DNA of 64,000 bases from Ruminococcus hominis (GCF_014287355.1 NZ_JACOPE010000001.1:3162001-3226000); one strand, 5' to 3'. Positions 34,869-43,842 are shown, counted from the first letter of the stretch. Numbers and translations are program-made. Notes: generated by a model not told the origin, from the letters alone.

Positions 34869-37139
34869 TTATCCTCTATAATAATTGATCAAACATCCCT
34901 TCAAGATGATCTCACGCTCTGCATCTGTCATCTCTCCAAGCTTCAATTCAATCTCTTTCAATTCATCTCCTACAACTACATATGCCTTCACTACCGATTG
35001 CTTCTCTTCTACCACTTTTCTTACATCCGGCACGAAAATATAATCTCCGTTCTTGAACGGAAGTGCTTCGTGGTCTGCATCTGTTAAAAATGGAAGCATA
35101 CCCCAGTTAATCAAGTTCGAGCGATAACGTTTTGTTGCATATTCATTTGCAATATTCGCCCATCCGCCAAGTACCTTCTGGCATGATGCTGCCTGCTCAC
35201 GTGCAGAACCATCTCCTGGTTTCACTGCGAAAATTGTACTTCCTACACCTACATTGCCTTTGCCAACTTCTGGGTAATCCTTCTGGATAGCTGCCATAAC
35301 AGGCTTTAATTCTTCTAAAGCTTCTAATGGGCATTCGCCTGCTTCGATTGCTTTCTGTGCTGCCTGTACTTCTTTAGCACGTCCTACATATGCAGGATCT
35401 TTTCTTGATAATGCAAATTCTGCAAGTCCAAGTGGATTTGAACGATATGATGAAGTCTCTCCTGAAGGAATCAATTCATCTGTTGTTGTAACCGGATCAT
35501 GAATCTCAGAAACAACCTTCAATACAAGATTCTCCGGTAATGCTGACATTGCCGGCCAGTCTTTGATGTTTGGTCCAAACTGAATCTCTACAGATGGATC
35601 TGCTACTCCCTTGCTGTCAAATACTCGATTTGCATAAATGCTTGAATCGAAATGATACTTCTGTCCCTTATATTCTACATCCATTGCTGTTGCAGGTGTT
35701 AAGAATCCTTTGTTCGCTGCTGTTGCTGCAATAGAACGTGCATCCATCAATGCAACTGATGAAATCTGTCCGCTCTGCAGTTTAGAACCTTCACGGTTCG
35801 GGAAGTTTCTTGTTGAATGACGGATAGAGAATGCATTATTAGCAGGTGTATCTCCGGCACCAAAACATGGACCACAGAACGCTGTCTTCACAATTGTTCC
35901 GGCTTCCATAAGATCTGCTATCGCTCCATTTTTCACAAGTTCCATATAAATTGGTGTACTTGCCGGATATACGCTAAATGTAAATGCATCTGCACCGATA
36001 TTCTTACCTTTGATAATATCTGCCGCAGCACAAATATTTTCAAATCCACCACCGGCACATCCTGCAATAATTCCCTGTTCTACATAGAATTTACCATCTC
36101 TGATCTTATCCTGCAGCGAGTAATCTACTGCTCCGTCTAAACTTACCAGTGCTTTCTGCTCTACATCATGAAGAATATCTTTTAAGTTCGCATTGACTTC
36201 ATCAATTGTATATACATTACTTGGATGGAATGGCATTGCGATCATTGGTTTAATCTCGCTTAAGTTTACATAAACCATGCCATCATAGTAAGTACATGCT
36301 CCTGGGTTCAGTTCTTTATAATCACCGCTTCTTCCATGAATATCATAGAATTCTTTAATCTTCTCATCTGTTTTCCAGATTGAAGACAAGCATGTTGTCT
36401 CTGTTGTCATAACATCGATACCGATACGGAAATCAGCACTTAATTTGCCAACGCCCGGTCCGACGAATTCCATAACTTTATTATTAACATAACCATTTTT
36501 AAATGTTGCACCGATAATCGCCAATGCCACATCCTGTGGACCGACACCTTTCATCGGCTCTCCGTCCAGATAAATTCCGATCACGCCCGGCATCTTAATA
36601 TCATAAGTTTTATTTAATAACTGTTTTACAAGCTCAGGTCCGCCTTCTCCCATTGCCATCGTTCCGAGAGCACCATAACGAGTATGGCTGTCAGAACCCA
36701 AAATCATCTTTCCTCCGCCTGCAAGCATCTCTCTTGCAAACTGATGGATAACCGCCTGATGAGGTGGAACATAAACTCCGCCGTACTTCTTCGCACATGT
36801 AAGTCCAAACATATGATCATCTTCATTGATTGTTCCGCCGACTGCACATAATGAATTGTGGCAATTTGTCAATACATAAGGAATCGGAAATTTCTCAAGT
36901 CCTGAAGCTCGTGCTGTCTGGATGATTCCTACAAATGTGATATCATGCGATGTCAGTTTATCAAACTTAATCTGCAGGTTTTCCATATTTCCTGATGTGT
37001 TATGTGCATTCAAAATGCCATAAGCCATCGTATTCTTCGCTGCCTCTTCCTTTGAGATTGGAAGTTGTGCGTTGCCATTATCTTCTACAATTTCAGTTCC
37101 ATTTAATAAATAGACACCATTTTCATATAACTTAATCAT
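34869..37139 (-). CDS. acnA: Aconitate hydratase
   Basis: It isomerises citrate to isocitrate using a 4Fe-4S cluster. Residues 1-756 match the monomeric aconitase family. Substrate and cluster motifs include [39 protein letters not shown] (cluster Cys pair) and an upstream AGCAGG cysteine. The C-terminal swivel domain shows [13 protein letters not shown]. It is a single gene between inverted Rpn copies. It complements citrate synthase at 27 kb, implying citrate-to-isocitrate flux for glutamate synthesis. Confidence 0.94.
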   Translation of the reverse strand: MIKLYENGVYLLNGTEIVEDNGNAQLPISKEEAAKNTMAYGILNAHNTSGNMENLQIKFDKLTSHDITFVGIIQTARASGLEKFPIPYVLTNCHNSLCAVGGTINEDDHMFGLTCAKKYGGVYVPPHQAVIHQFAREMLAGGGKMILGSDSHTRYGALGTMAMGEGGPELVKQLLNKTYDIKMPGVIGIYLDGEPMKGVGPQDVALAIIGATFKNGYVNNKVMEFVGPGVGKLSADFRIGIDVMTTETTCLSSIWKTDEKIKEFYDIHGRSGDYKELNPGACTYYDGMVYVNLSEIKPMIAMPFHPSNVYTIDEVNANLKDILHDVEQKALVSLDGAVDYSLQDKIRDGKFYVEQGIIAGCAGGGFENICAAADIIKGKNIGADAFTFSVYPASTPIYMELVKNGAIADLMEAGTIVKTAFCGPCFGAGDTPANNAFSIRHSTRNFPNREGSKLQSGQISSVALMDARSIAATAANKGFLTPATAMDVEYKGQKYHFDSSIYANRVFDSKGVADPSVEIQFGPNIKDWPAMSALPENLVLKVVSEIHDPVTTTDELIPSGETSSYRSNPLGLAEFALSRKDPAYVGRAKEVQAAQKAIEAGECPLEALEELKPVMAAIQKDYPEVGKGNVGVGSTIFAVKPGDGSAREQAASCQKVLGGWANIANEYATKRYRSNLINWGMLPFLTDADHEALPFKNGDYIFVPDVRKVVEEKQSVVKAYVVVGDELKEIELKLGEMTDAEREIILKGCLINYYRG

Positions 37140-37199
37140 GTACGACCTCCTGATTTTATCATTTTTGTCTTATTGCTTTGCGTTACATTTTAGCATGGT

Positions 37200-37260
37200 A
37201 AAGCGCTGTTGTAAAGGAATAACTTTATATGTGTATTCCTTGATTTTACAACAACGCTTT
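37200..37260 (-). terminator. Terminator after FHA gene
   Basis: A long stem pairs AAAGCGNTGTTGTAAA with TTTACAACANCGCTTT and continues into GGAATA/TATTCC. It lies 18 bases beyond the FHA stop and upstream of acnA. Confidence 0.8.
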
Positions 37261-37278
37261 TTGTTTTTCCTTATTCTG

Positions 37279-37854
37279 TTAGTCGCGTTCACGCAAAATC
37301 TTTTTCACTTCAATCTTCGTCTTTCCAAGACCGATCACATCTTCCTTCTGGATTGCAACAGGCTCGTCCAGGCTCTGTCCATTCAAGTATGTACCATTAC
37401 GTGAATCCATATCTTTCAGATATAATCTGTCTCCTTCGTGAATAATTGCACAATGCAATTTTGAAATTCGCGGATCATCTGTGATAGTGATGTATTTTTC
37501 GAATTCCGGAGTCTTCTGTCCTCTTCCGATTCCAATATTATCGTAGAAAATGAAAGTATACTTCTCCCAAGTCTCCTGATTCTCCAAAATAATCTTCCAC
37601 TGTTTCTTTGTTTTCTTCGTTTGCTCTTGCACATCAAGCGGTATTGTTGCATCACTGTGTCTTACCTGACGTCTGCGACGGGATCTTGTATCTTCTTCCT
37701 CATCGTTCCCGGTATTGTAGTCATCGTCATCATACTCGTCATCATATTCATCAGCAGGTTTCACTTTACGACTTTTCACAATAACCGTAATAATAATTCC
37801 AAGCAAAAGTACAGCTACCACGATCAATGCAATCAGTATTGTTGTTACACTCAT
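37279..37854 (-). CDS. Membrane-anchored FHA-domain protein
   Basis: An N-terminal membrane helix (TTILIALIVVAVLLLGIIIT) is followed by an acidic Asp-rich linker (DEYDDEYDDDDYNTG), a basic patch and a C-terminal FHA domain (GIGRGQKTPEFEKY, ISKLHCAII, LKDMDSRNGTYLNGQ). FHA domains bind phosphothreonine peptides, so it may dock substrates of a Ser/Thr kinase at the membrane. No kinase gene is adjacent. The ATG at 37854, after AAAGGAG, is preferred over the TTG three codons earlier. Confidence 0.88.
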   Translation of the reverse strand: MSVTTILIALIVVAVLLLGIIITVIVKSRKVKPADEYDDEYDDDDYNTGNDEEEDTRSRRRRQVRHSDATIPLDVQEQTKKTKKQWKIILENQETWEKYTFIFYDNIGIGRGQKTPEFEKYITITDDPRISKLHCAIIHEGDRLYLKDMDSRNGTYLNGQSLDEPVAIQKEDVIGLGKTKIEVKKILRERD

Positions 37855-37945
37855 TATTTTCAACTCCTTTGAGATTTAATCATACTATAGATTTCATCTT
37901 CTAGCAAGTCTTGGATTAATGATTCACAGATGATTCACAAGTAAA

Positions 37946-37976
37946 GTTACTGTTCACAGTACCTGTGAACAGTAAC
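37946..37976. repeat. Minimal palindromic copy of GTTACTGTTCAC repeat
   Basis: GTTACTGTTCAC-AGTACCT-GTGAACAGTAAC is a nearly perfect 31-base palindrome. It equals the two ends of the 38559-38700 element joined with most of the interior missing. It lies upstream of the FHA gene. Confidence 0.85.
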
Positions 37977-38053
37977 ACAATCGGTATTCTTATGAGGCAA
38001 GTTGATCTATGCCTGTTTTGTGCAATATAACTGCTGTAGGTTTTTTCACCGTC

Positions 38054-38331
38054 TTATTCTTCTGCTTGAATCTCATCCACAATTGTCCGGATAATCTCAA
38101 CCTCTTCTACCAGATCTTCTGCTATAACTTCTACACTCTGTCCTTTGGCGAGCTTCTTTTGCACTTGTTGTTTGAGGAGTTCTATTCTTCCTTCCGCTTT
38201 TCCCTCTGCTCTTCCTTTTATTATTCCACGCTCTTCTATTCCATCACTCAAATTGCACATTACTTTCACATCCTCCTCTATTGATTTTTCCATCGGTATA
38301 TGATATTCGTTTTTGAGTATATCTAATTTTT
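38054..38331 (-). pseudogene. 5'-deleted copy of the Rpn nuclease gene
   Basis: The reading frame (LDILKNEY..., then MEKSIEEDVKVMCNLSDGIE) matches the last ~90 residues of the Rpn protein at 33.9 kb. Its ribosome site (AAAGGAGGAAAAA) is joined directly to codon TTA of that C-terminal part, with no start codon. About 700 bases, including the whole catalytic domain, are missing. The junction lies at GAAAAAT, present at both ends of the missing segment in the intact copy, so deletion between short direct repeats is likely. A GKAEGR insertion distinguishes it from copy 1. Confidence 0.85.
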
Positions 38332-38485
38332 CCTCCTTTCGCAGAAGGAACCTCCTCTATCTCTAATCTCTTCCAGTCCTCTTCTGCTTTTTTACGTATT
38401 GTTTGGTATTAAAGCATAGATTTCTGAAATGTCATTAGAATATAGATGGTGCGACGCACCTTAGAATTCATAAGAAATATGCTTT
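38320..38485. repeat. Right inverted-repeat flank of Rpn element
   Basis: This block is the inverted counterpart of 33705-33874. It ends in AAGAAATATGCTTTT and carries the palindrome GGTGCGACGCACC at 38448-38460, where the other copy has GGTGACCAATCACC. The rest of the block is well conserved. Confidence 0.8.
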
Positions 38486-38558
38486 TAGACAGTTTAACAC
38501 AGGTAGATCTGGGATTTCAAGATGGATTTTCCCAGCATTGATTTTTCTTTCTTTAATC

Positions 38559-38700
38559 GTTACTGTTCACTCCCGTGTCAATCACTACGCTGATTGGCAC
38601 GGAGGATGCACGTTTTATCTTGAACGACATCTCGCCCATCGCCAAAGGCGATTTTAAATGGCGAGATGCGTTGCTGGTCACAGGTACTGTGAACAGTAAC
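38559..38700. repeat. Complete MITE-like element with GTTACTGTTCAC ends
   Basis: A 142-bp element is bounded by perfect 12-bp inverted repeats GTTACTGTTCAC and GTGAACAGTAAC. Inside are two stems: CCGTGTCAATCA/TGATTGGCACGG and CATCTCGCC...GGCGAGATG with an inner ATCGCC/GGCGAT. No reading frame is present. Related pieces occur at 12475, 21704 and 37946. It fits a non-autonomous MITE-type element; the mobilising transposase is not in the window. Confidence 0.8.
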
Positions 38701-38745
38701 CAAGTAAATTTCCCGCTTTAAGAATATTTTTAGAAAATAAATGGT

Positions 38746-39570
38746 TTATGCCAGAAATTCTTCTAAAATCTGGCGAATTGTCTCTTCTTTTAAATTTGCC
38801 TCCGCATCCGCTTCTTTTTGTTTTTCAGACGACTTTCGAAGTAGTTGCCCTGCCTCTTCTTTTAATGGCACTCTCGGTTTTCCTTCGATATGGATAGACA
38901 AATTTTCCTCGGTACTGCTATTAGCACCCTGTTCGCCCTTTATATTTTCTGTATAGGTTTCCTCAGATATTGCCTCATTCATCTTTGCCCTATCGGCCGC
39001 ACTTTCTTTTTGTGCACGAAGCATCTCTGTCTGCTCTCGTTCACTTTGTTGACGCCGATATCTGCCCGCACATACATTTTCCAGATATTCAATCATGTAA
39101 TTCTTCACCGCATTTAATTTGTAATCCTCGTCTGAAAGCTGTCCGACAACAAACAGTAAAATCATTTCGGCTGCTCCCAGCATAACGTATTGGTACATCT
39201 TTTCACACACACCTGCGGTCTGGTACCAGGAAATGGCTCCGACTACTGCCAGCACTCCTGCTGCCCAGACGCTTTGTTTTTCTAACTGTCTCCAGGTATG
39301 TACTTTCAAAAAATTCCCACGATATTCATAAATATATTTCTCCACAAATGCTTCTGTATTTTCTACACTGTCACGCAGCATGCATGCCTGTTCATATTTG
39401 GAGCGTACCAATTTTATCAGTCTGTGTGTACTCTTTGACATATTTGCCGCTGCTCCCAGCATCCGGCGAATTGTAAACAGATTCATCATTTTCGCAATGA
39501 TTCCAATCACACCCACTGCAACCATCAAATGAAAAAGGATATCTGTACTTGTTACCACGTCATAGAACAT
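38746..39570 (-). CDS. Membrane protein of unknown function
   Basis: This 274-residue protein was not assigned to a named family. It has an N-terminal membrane helix (ILFHLMVAVGVIGIIAKMM), a cytoplasmic-looking helical stretch (LIKLVRSKYEQACMLRDSVE), two further hydrophobic segments (VWAAGVLAVVGAISW; MLGAAEMILLFVVGQL) and a long charged C-terminal tail of about 110 residues, probably disordered and coiled (Glu/Lys/Ala-rich). A GGAGGGC site precedes the ATG. It is a single-gene unit between repeats. A scaffold role at the membrane is possible but not shown. Confidence 0.6.
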   Translation of the reverse strand: MFYDVVTSTDILFHLMVAVGVIGIIAKMMNLFTIRRMLGAAANMSKSTHRLIKLVRSKYEQACMLRDSVENTEAFVEKYIYEYRGNFLKVHTWRQLEKQSVWAAGVLAVVGAISWYQTAGVCEKMYQYVMLGAAEMILLFVVGQLSDEDYKLNAVKNYMIEYLENVCAGRYRRQQSEREQTEMLRAQKESAADRAKMNEAISEETYTENIKGEQGANSSTEENLSIHIEGKPRVPLKEEAGQLLRKSSEKQKEADAEANLKEETIRQILEEFLA

Positions 39571-40070
39571 ATCTTAGCCCTCCTGCTTTCACTGCCCGCT
39601 ATTCACATATTTTGTGAATAGTCTTATATTTTTACCCACAATAATCCGGATTGTGTTGAAGCTATTATAGACCATGTCGTGCATATTTGCGCCATAAATC
39701 GTTCTACAAAATTCTACATTTCGTCTTGTAATTTTTGTGTCCTGACCAGTCCTCTTTTCCTTTGAAAATGTATAAACGTTTATGATAACTCGCTCAACTA
39801 AAGCTGTTTTTTAGCTCTTATAGATTATTTTGCTATTCCATTTTGCTTCCCTTATGCCCTGTCGATTTTGCATGAATTTAAGCAAGTTCTGGCATACGAT
39901 TCTTTGTGTATAATGAAATGTTGAATATTGAAATGTGGCCGCTTATCATTTACTTTTCTTTACTATTTTGCTATAATCGGTTTTGCTTAGAGAAGTTTGT
40001 TATATTCTTACACTTTTTAAAAGAATGAACATTACAATTCTCTGATTCACATATTTAGGAGGAATATATC
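39571..40070. other. 500-base intergenic region between divergent genes
   Basis: No coding frame is supported. The region separates the minus-strand membrane protein from the plus-strand TSCPD gene. It holds a short hairpin TTCACATATTTTGTGAA near 39601, a TATAAT-type box on the minus strand near 39664 that may serve the membrane protein gene, the palindrome ATAAACGTTTAT near 39772, and the TSCPD promoter. Confidence 0.6.
39949..39977 (+). promoter_or_regulatory. TSCPD gene promoter (TTTACT-17-TATAAT)
   Basis: A -35 TTTACT (39949-39954) and a -10 TATAAT (39972-39977) are separated by 17 bases, giving a leader of about 85 nt before the TSCPD gene. Confidence 0.6.
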
Positions 40071-40313
40071 ATGGAATATAAAACAAAAGGCGTCTGTTCT
40101 CAGATGATTCAGTTTGACATTGAAGATAATAAAGTAAGAAATGTTGCATTTACAGGTGGATGCAATGGAAACTTGCAGGGAATTTCGCACCTCGTCGAAG
40201 GAATGGACGTAAACGAAGCAATCTCCCGTCTGGAAGGAATCCGCTGTGGATTCAAATCAACTTCCTGTCCAGATCAGCTTGCTCACGCATTGAAAGAAGC
40301 AATTGCCAAATAA
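40071..40313 (+). CDS. TSCPD-domain protein (TIGR03905-like)
   Basis: The 80-residue protein is a stand-alone TSCPD domain, related to the C-terminal zinc-binding module of some vitamin B12-dependent ribonucleotide reductases. The motif appears as KSTSCPDQLAHAL, with further cysteines at GVCSQM, GGCNGN and IRCGF that could bind metal. The function of stand-alone TSCPD proteins is not established. A GGAGG site precedes the ATG, and a terminator follows 30 bases after the stop, so it is monocistronic. Confidence 0.88.
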   Translation: MEYKTKGVCSQMIQFDIEDNKVRNVAFTGGCNGNLQGISHLVEGMDVNEAISRLEGIRCGFKSTSCPDQLAHALKEAIAK

Positions 40314-40344
40314 GCAAACCTTTCTTATTTAATTTTTATAATTG

Positions 40345-40382
40345 AAAAGCTATACATAACTTCGCTGTCATGTATAGCTTTC
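40345..40382 (+). terminator. Terminator of TSCPD gene
   Basis: The stem AAAGCTATACAT / ATGTATAGCTTT with an 11-base loop is followed by CTTTTTTC. Confidence 0.9.
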
Positions 40383-40402
40383 TTTTTTCTTTATTAAATT
40401 TT

Positions 40403-40562
40403 TACCCTCGAGCAATCACACCAGTCGCCGTCTGCTTATATGGTTTAGGTTTGCGGTTTGATGGAATCAAGAGGATTTTTCCTTAATATTTTTTATTTTT
40501 TTAAGTTATTATTTTCTCAATTCCAAGCAGACAGCGACCGGTGTGATTGCTCGAGGAGGGTA
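40403..40562. repeat. MITE-like 160-bp element with ~35-bp inverted ends
   Basis: The left end TACCCTCGAGCAATCACACC (continuing to 40437) pairs with the right end 40525-40562. About 33 of 35 positions match and the right arm has a 3-base insertion (GAG). The AT-rich interior of about 87 bases is non-coding. A long hairpin serving as a terminator is an alternative, but the GC-rich arms and long loop favour a mobile element or a large structured RNA. No second copy was found in the window. Confidence 0.65.
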
Positions 40563-40572
40563 GGGCAGTTAG

Positions 40573-41058
40573 CTAGTCAATCCAAATTCCATCTGTGAAA
40601 CAAGCTGTTTCTTCAAAATTTTTGCCTTTAAACACAAAATGTTCACTTTGTAATCTATAATAAGCGCCTCTATCTACTGTCATTCTTTTTCCAAGAGATA
40701 CGTAATAGTTGTCTTTACTTTCTTTTGAAATCACATCTACTCTGTCCCATTTATCTGTTTTTTCATTATATTTGTCTATATAAACCACTACTTCTACTTT
40801 ATCTACTGTCTCATGTGCCGTTGTTTGACCATAAATGTAAATCTTACCAATTCCTGCTTTACTGATTGTACAAGAACCATCCATCAGATATTCACCACGT
40901 GCCAAATCATTCTTTGTCGTCCCTTCGGACATCTCTTGGTTTGTGAGATATGATCCATCCACTTGTTTTAAAGATGTCTCTTCTGCATTTATTGTTCCAC
41001 AAAACAGAAAACAGACTGATAATATCAAACTTAAAGTCGACATAATTTTCTTTTTCAT
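40573..41058 (-). CDS. Secreted protein of unknown function (DUF6147-like)
   Basis: A classical signal peptide (MKKKIMSTLSLILSVCFLFC, ending near INAEE) leads a ~135-residue mature protein. The mature part is beta-rich with a pattern of Tyr and charged residues (IYIYGQTTAHETVDKVEVVV, then KRMTVDRGAYYRLQSEH). It resembles the DUF6147 family of secreted Firmicutes proteins, by memory rather than search. It lies just beyond a MITE-like repeat and downstream of the DUF4367-like membrane protein gene, and may share its transcript. Confidence 0.65.
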   Translation of the reverse strand: MKKKIMSTLSLILSVCFLFCGTINAEETSLKQVDGSYLTNQEMSEGTTKNDLARGEYLMDGSCTISKAGIGKIYIYGQTTAHETVDKVEVVVYIDKYNEKTDKWDRVDVISKESKDNYYVSLGKRMTVDRGAYYRLQSEHFVFKGKNFEETACFTDGIWID

Positions 41059-41135
41059 TTGTCTCCCTCCAAAATCTCAAATAATTTGCTTTATATTATA
41101 TAGACAAATGAGCCATAAAATCCTTACGCGTTTTT

Positions 41136-41924
41136 TTAATAAAATTTTAAATTTTCTAATATTTTATCAAATTCCTCTTTTTTCAACTTTCCTCTGAGTT
41201 GATATAATACCCCTTTATATTCAAATTCTGCTGTCATTACATTTGAATCTGTTTCCTCTGTTTTTCTCTGTTCTACTTTAATTTTATTTCCTTGCACTTC
41301 CAATTCATAGATACTCTCTGCGTCATCTTCTTTAGTCACTCCTTTAGAAGAGTCCTTACGATTCAAATAAATTTCATATCTTATAGTTTTGTCTTCATAT
41401 TCGTAATATAAATCAGCTTGTTGAATATTTTTGTCTATGGTATATGACATAAAATGCATTTTCTCTGGTACAATCCACATACGAACACTTTTGTCTTTTA
41501 ACATTTTATCCACTTCTTGATAAGCTTCTCTTTCTTCCATATCTTCTACGTCATGGCTATCCATATCCTTCACATTCGTCACATCCACCTGTGATTTCCC
41601 TGTAAACTTCTCTATCAGCTCCTTCATATACGACTTACTTCCCACACTGGATACACTCATCCCCATAACCAGCACGAGTATCGCTACCAATGCGACGAGT
41701 AGCTTGGCTCTTTTCTTTTTCTTATATGTCCGAAGCGGGAATTCTTTGATTTTATTTTCTTCCAGCTCTTTTTCATACCGCTGAATCTCTGCGTAAATTG
41801 CATCATCCAGCTCTTTACTGACTTTTAGATTATCCAACTCTGGATCTTCTGCAAGTTCTTTTTCTATTTCGGCAGCTTCTTTTTCAAGCTCCTCTTTCAG
41901 TGAGAGTTTTCTCAATTTTTTCAT
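41136..41924 (-). CDS. DUF4367-like membrane protein, possible anti-sigma factor
   Basis: The 262-residue protein has a charged cytoplasmic N-terminus of about 75 residues, one membrane helix (LLVALVAILVLVMGMSVSSV) and an extracellular domain whose end (DSNVMTAEFEYKGVLYQLRG, then LKKEEFDKILENL) resembles DUF4367. Such proteins often sit next to an ECF sigma gene and act as its anti-sigma factor. Here the likely sigma gene (43.3 kb) is separated by murG on the opposite strand. A palindromic operator-like site lies 43 bases upstream of its start. Confidence 0.65.
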   Translation of the reverse strand: MKKLRKLSLKEELEKEAAEIEKELAEDPELDNLKVSKELDDAIYAEIQRYEKELEENKIKEFPLRTYKKKKRAKLLVALVAILVLVMGMSVSSVGSKSYMKELIEKFTGKSQVDVTNVKDMDSHDVEDMEEREAYQEVDKMLKDKSVRMWIVPEKMHFMSYTIDKNIQQADLYYEYEDKTIRYEIYLNRKDSSKGVTKEDDAESIYELEVQGNKIKVEQRKTEETDSNVMTAEFEYKGVLYQLRGKLKKEEFDKILENLKFY

Positions 41925-41966
41925 CTTATTGCCTCTTACTTATAGGTTTTGTTTGTTGCTATTGTT

Positions 41967-42050
41967 CGTTTATAGATTATCTATAAACGACATTATATAT
42001 TGATAAACATCAACTTCCGTTTATCTTGACTTTTTTCTAAATACGTTTAT
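41967..42050. promoter_or_regulatory. Palindrome and CGTTTAT half-sites between DUF4367 gene and murG
   Basis: A perfect palindrome with 11-bp arms, CGTTTATAGAT-T-ATCTATAAACG (41967-41989), is followed by GATAAAC...GTTTATC (42002-42025) and another CGTTTAT (42044-42050). Five copies of the same half-site in 85 bases of divergent intergenic DNA suggest a multi-site operator. The regulator is not identified. Confidence 0.55.
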
Positions 42051-42134
42051 TATGAATTTATGATGATTTTATTGCTGATTATATATTCTATGATAAGCAG
42101 CTTTTGATTATAACTTCTATGGAGGTCTTTTTTT

Positions 42135-43205
42135 ATGAAACGAATTATCCTTACCGGCGGTGGAACTGCCGGACATGTTACTCCAAATATTGCCTTGCTC
42201 CCTAAATTAAAGGAACTTGGCTATGATATTCACTACATCGGTTCTTATAATGGAATTGAAAAGGAACTAATCGAACCTTTCAATATTCCATATTACGGCA
42301 TTTCATCCGGTAAACTTCGCCGTTATTTCAGTTGGCAGAATTTCACTGATCCATTCCGTGTATTGAAAGGACTTAGTGAAACCAACAAGCTTGTTCGCCA
42401 GTTGAAACCGGATGTCATTTTCTCCAAAGGTGGATTTGTATCTGTTCCTGTCGTTATGGCTGGTAAACGCAACAAAGTTCCGGTTATCATTCATGAATCT
42501 GATATGACTCCGGGGCTTGCGAATAAACTTGCTTTTCCTTCTGCAACAAAAGTTTGCTGTAACTTCGTTGAGACTTTAAAGCAGCTTCCTGAAGGTAAAG
42601 CCGTTTTAACCGGTTCTCCTATCCGTCAGGAGCTTCTTTCCGGTAATAAAATCGCAGCTCTTGACTTCTGTGGATTTACAGCCGGCAAACCTGTTATCCT
42701 TGTCATCGGAGGGAGCTTGGGTTCAGTTGCTGTCAACAACGCTGTCCGCGGTGCTCTTCCTGAATTACTTAAAACATTTCAGGTTATCCACCTTTGCGGG
42801 AAAGGTAAATTGGATCAATCCTTAGTAGGCACAGAAGGATATGTACAGTTTGAATATATCAAAGATGAATTATGTGATATATTTGCACTTGCCGATATCG
42901 TAATTTCCCGTGCCGGTGCTAATGCAATCTGTGAATTACTTGCTCTTTGCAAACCAAACCTGCTTATCCCGCTTTCTAAAAATGCAAGTCGTGGTGACCA
43001 GATTCTAAACGCCCGCTCATTTGAACGTCAGGGATTCAGTATGGTTCTGGAAGAAGAGGAAACAACAAAAGATTCTCTTCTTGAAGCAGTTCACAAGCTT
43101 TACGACAATCGTGCCACCTATATGGATGCCATGCGTAATTCCGGACAACATGATGCAATCAATACCATCACCGGATTAATCGAAGAGGTTCGTTTAAACA
43201 AGTAA
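42135..43205 (+). CDS. murG: Undecaprenyldiphospho-muramoylpentapeptide GlcNAc transferase MurG
   Basis: MurG makes lipid II from lipid I at the inner face of the membrane. The glycine-rich loop is ILTGGGTAGHVTPN. Other family motifs are SKGGFVSVPVVMAG, HESDMTPGLANKLA and the nucleotide-sugar region SRAGANAICELLAL. The 356-residue length is standard. It is not in a division/cell-wall cluster but stands alone on the plus strand between a sigma factor and a DUF4367-like gene, both minus strand. A GGAGG site lies about 9 bases before the ATG. Confidence 0.95.
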   Translation: MKRIILTGGGTAGHVTPNIALLPKLKELGYDIHYIGSYNGIEKELIEPFNIPYYGISSGKLRRYFSWQNFTDPFRVLKGLSETNKLVRQLKPDVIFSKGGFVSVPVVMAGKRNKVPVIIHESDMTPGLANKLAFPSATKVCCNFVETLKQLPEGKAVLTGSPIRQELLSGNKIAALDFCGFTAGKPVILVIGGSLGSVAVNNAVRGALPELLKTFQVIHLCGKGKLDQSLVGTEGYVQFEYIKDELCDIFALADIVISRAGANAICELLALCKPNLLIPLSKNASRGDQILNARSFERQGFSMVLEEEETTKDSLLEAVHKLYDNRATYMDAMRNSGQHDAINTITGLIEEVRLNK

Positions 43206-43240
43206 TATATTTCTTATACTTATTTAAAGACGTAATAATT

Positions 43241-43272
43241 AAGTTCAAGGCTCAATCACGAGTCTTGAACTT
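43241..43272. terminator. Bidirectional terminator between murG and sigma gene
   Basis: The stem AAGTTCAAG / CTTGAACTT with a loop of about 14 bases sits between the convergent murG and sigma factor genes, immediately next to the sigma stop codon. Confidence 0.75.
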
Positions 43273-43842
43273 TTATATTTCATCCAACTCTTCGTATTCT
43301 ATTCCATACTTCTTACGAATCCATACCTTTGCTCTATGCAACATGGTATAAAATGCCTGAGTACTCATCCCCATGATCTCTGCCGCTTCTATCTGAGTTA
43401 TTTCTGTATCGTATGTAAGCATGATTGCCTGATACCATCTTTCATTTTTCTTTAGCACGCCTGCCAGTACATTATCGTGCACTGACTTATGCTTTTTATG
43501 TCTCAACTCATTTAAGCATCGGCTCTCCGCACTCGCTTCCTGTGCTTTTTCATCTATATACATTTCCAGTGTTTTTTCAGATTCTTCACTAATGTATATT
43601 TCATGCTTCATTTTCACCAGATAGTTATATGCTGTATTTCTTGTTGTTACTGTCAACCATGCTTTAATGTTTGTATACTCCTCAATAGACTTTCTCTGTT
43701 TCGCATCCTGCATAAATAATACAAAAACATCGTGTGCTATATCATTTGCAACTTCTGAATTCCGTGAATATTTATATGCTACCTTGAAAACCACCTGCTT
43801 ATATTCATCATAAATCTTTTTGATTTCATGACCTTCAATCAA
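43273..43842 (-). CDS. ECF-like sigma-70 factor
   Basis: The 189-residue protein has region 2 (FKVAYKYSRNSEVANDIAHD, then IKAWLTVTTRNTAYNYLVK) and region 4 (WYQAIMLTYDTEITQIEAAEIMGMSTQAFYTMLHRAKVWIRKKY). It starts with TTG behind CTGGAGAA. The probable partner is the DUF4367-like protein at 41.1 kb, but murG intervenes on the other strand. The HIT-family gene starts beyond 43.85 kb, 15 bases away in the same orientation, so they may share a transcript. Confidence 0.85.
   Translation of the reverse strand: MIEGHEIKKIYDEYKQVVFKVAYKYSRNSEVANDIAHDVFVLFMQDAKQRKSIEEYTNIKAWLTVTTRNTAYNYLVKMKHEIYISEESEKTLEMYIDEKAQEASAESRCLNELRHKKHKSVHDNVLAGVLKKNERWYQAIMLTYDTEITQIEAAEIMGMSTQAFYTMLHRAKVWIRKKYGIEYEELDEI

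Noticed and set aside
38054..38293. The 79-aa frame as a functional small gene
   Set aside because: It is the C-terminal remnant of the Rpn gene. Its ATG has no ribosome site and the element's own ribosome site leads into a codon other than a start.
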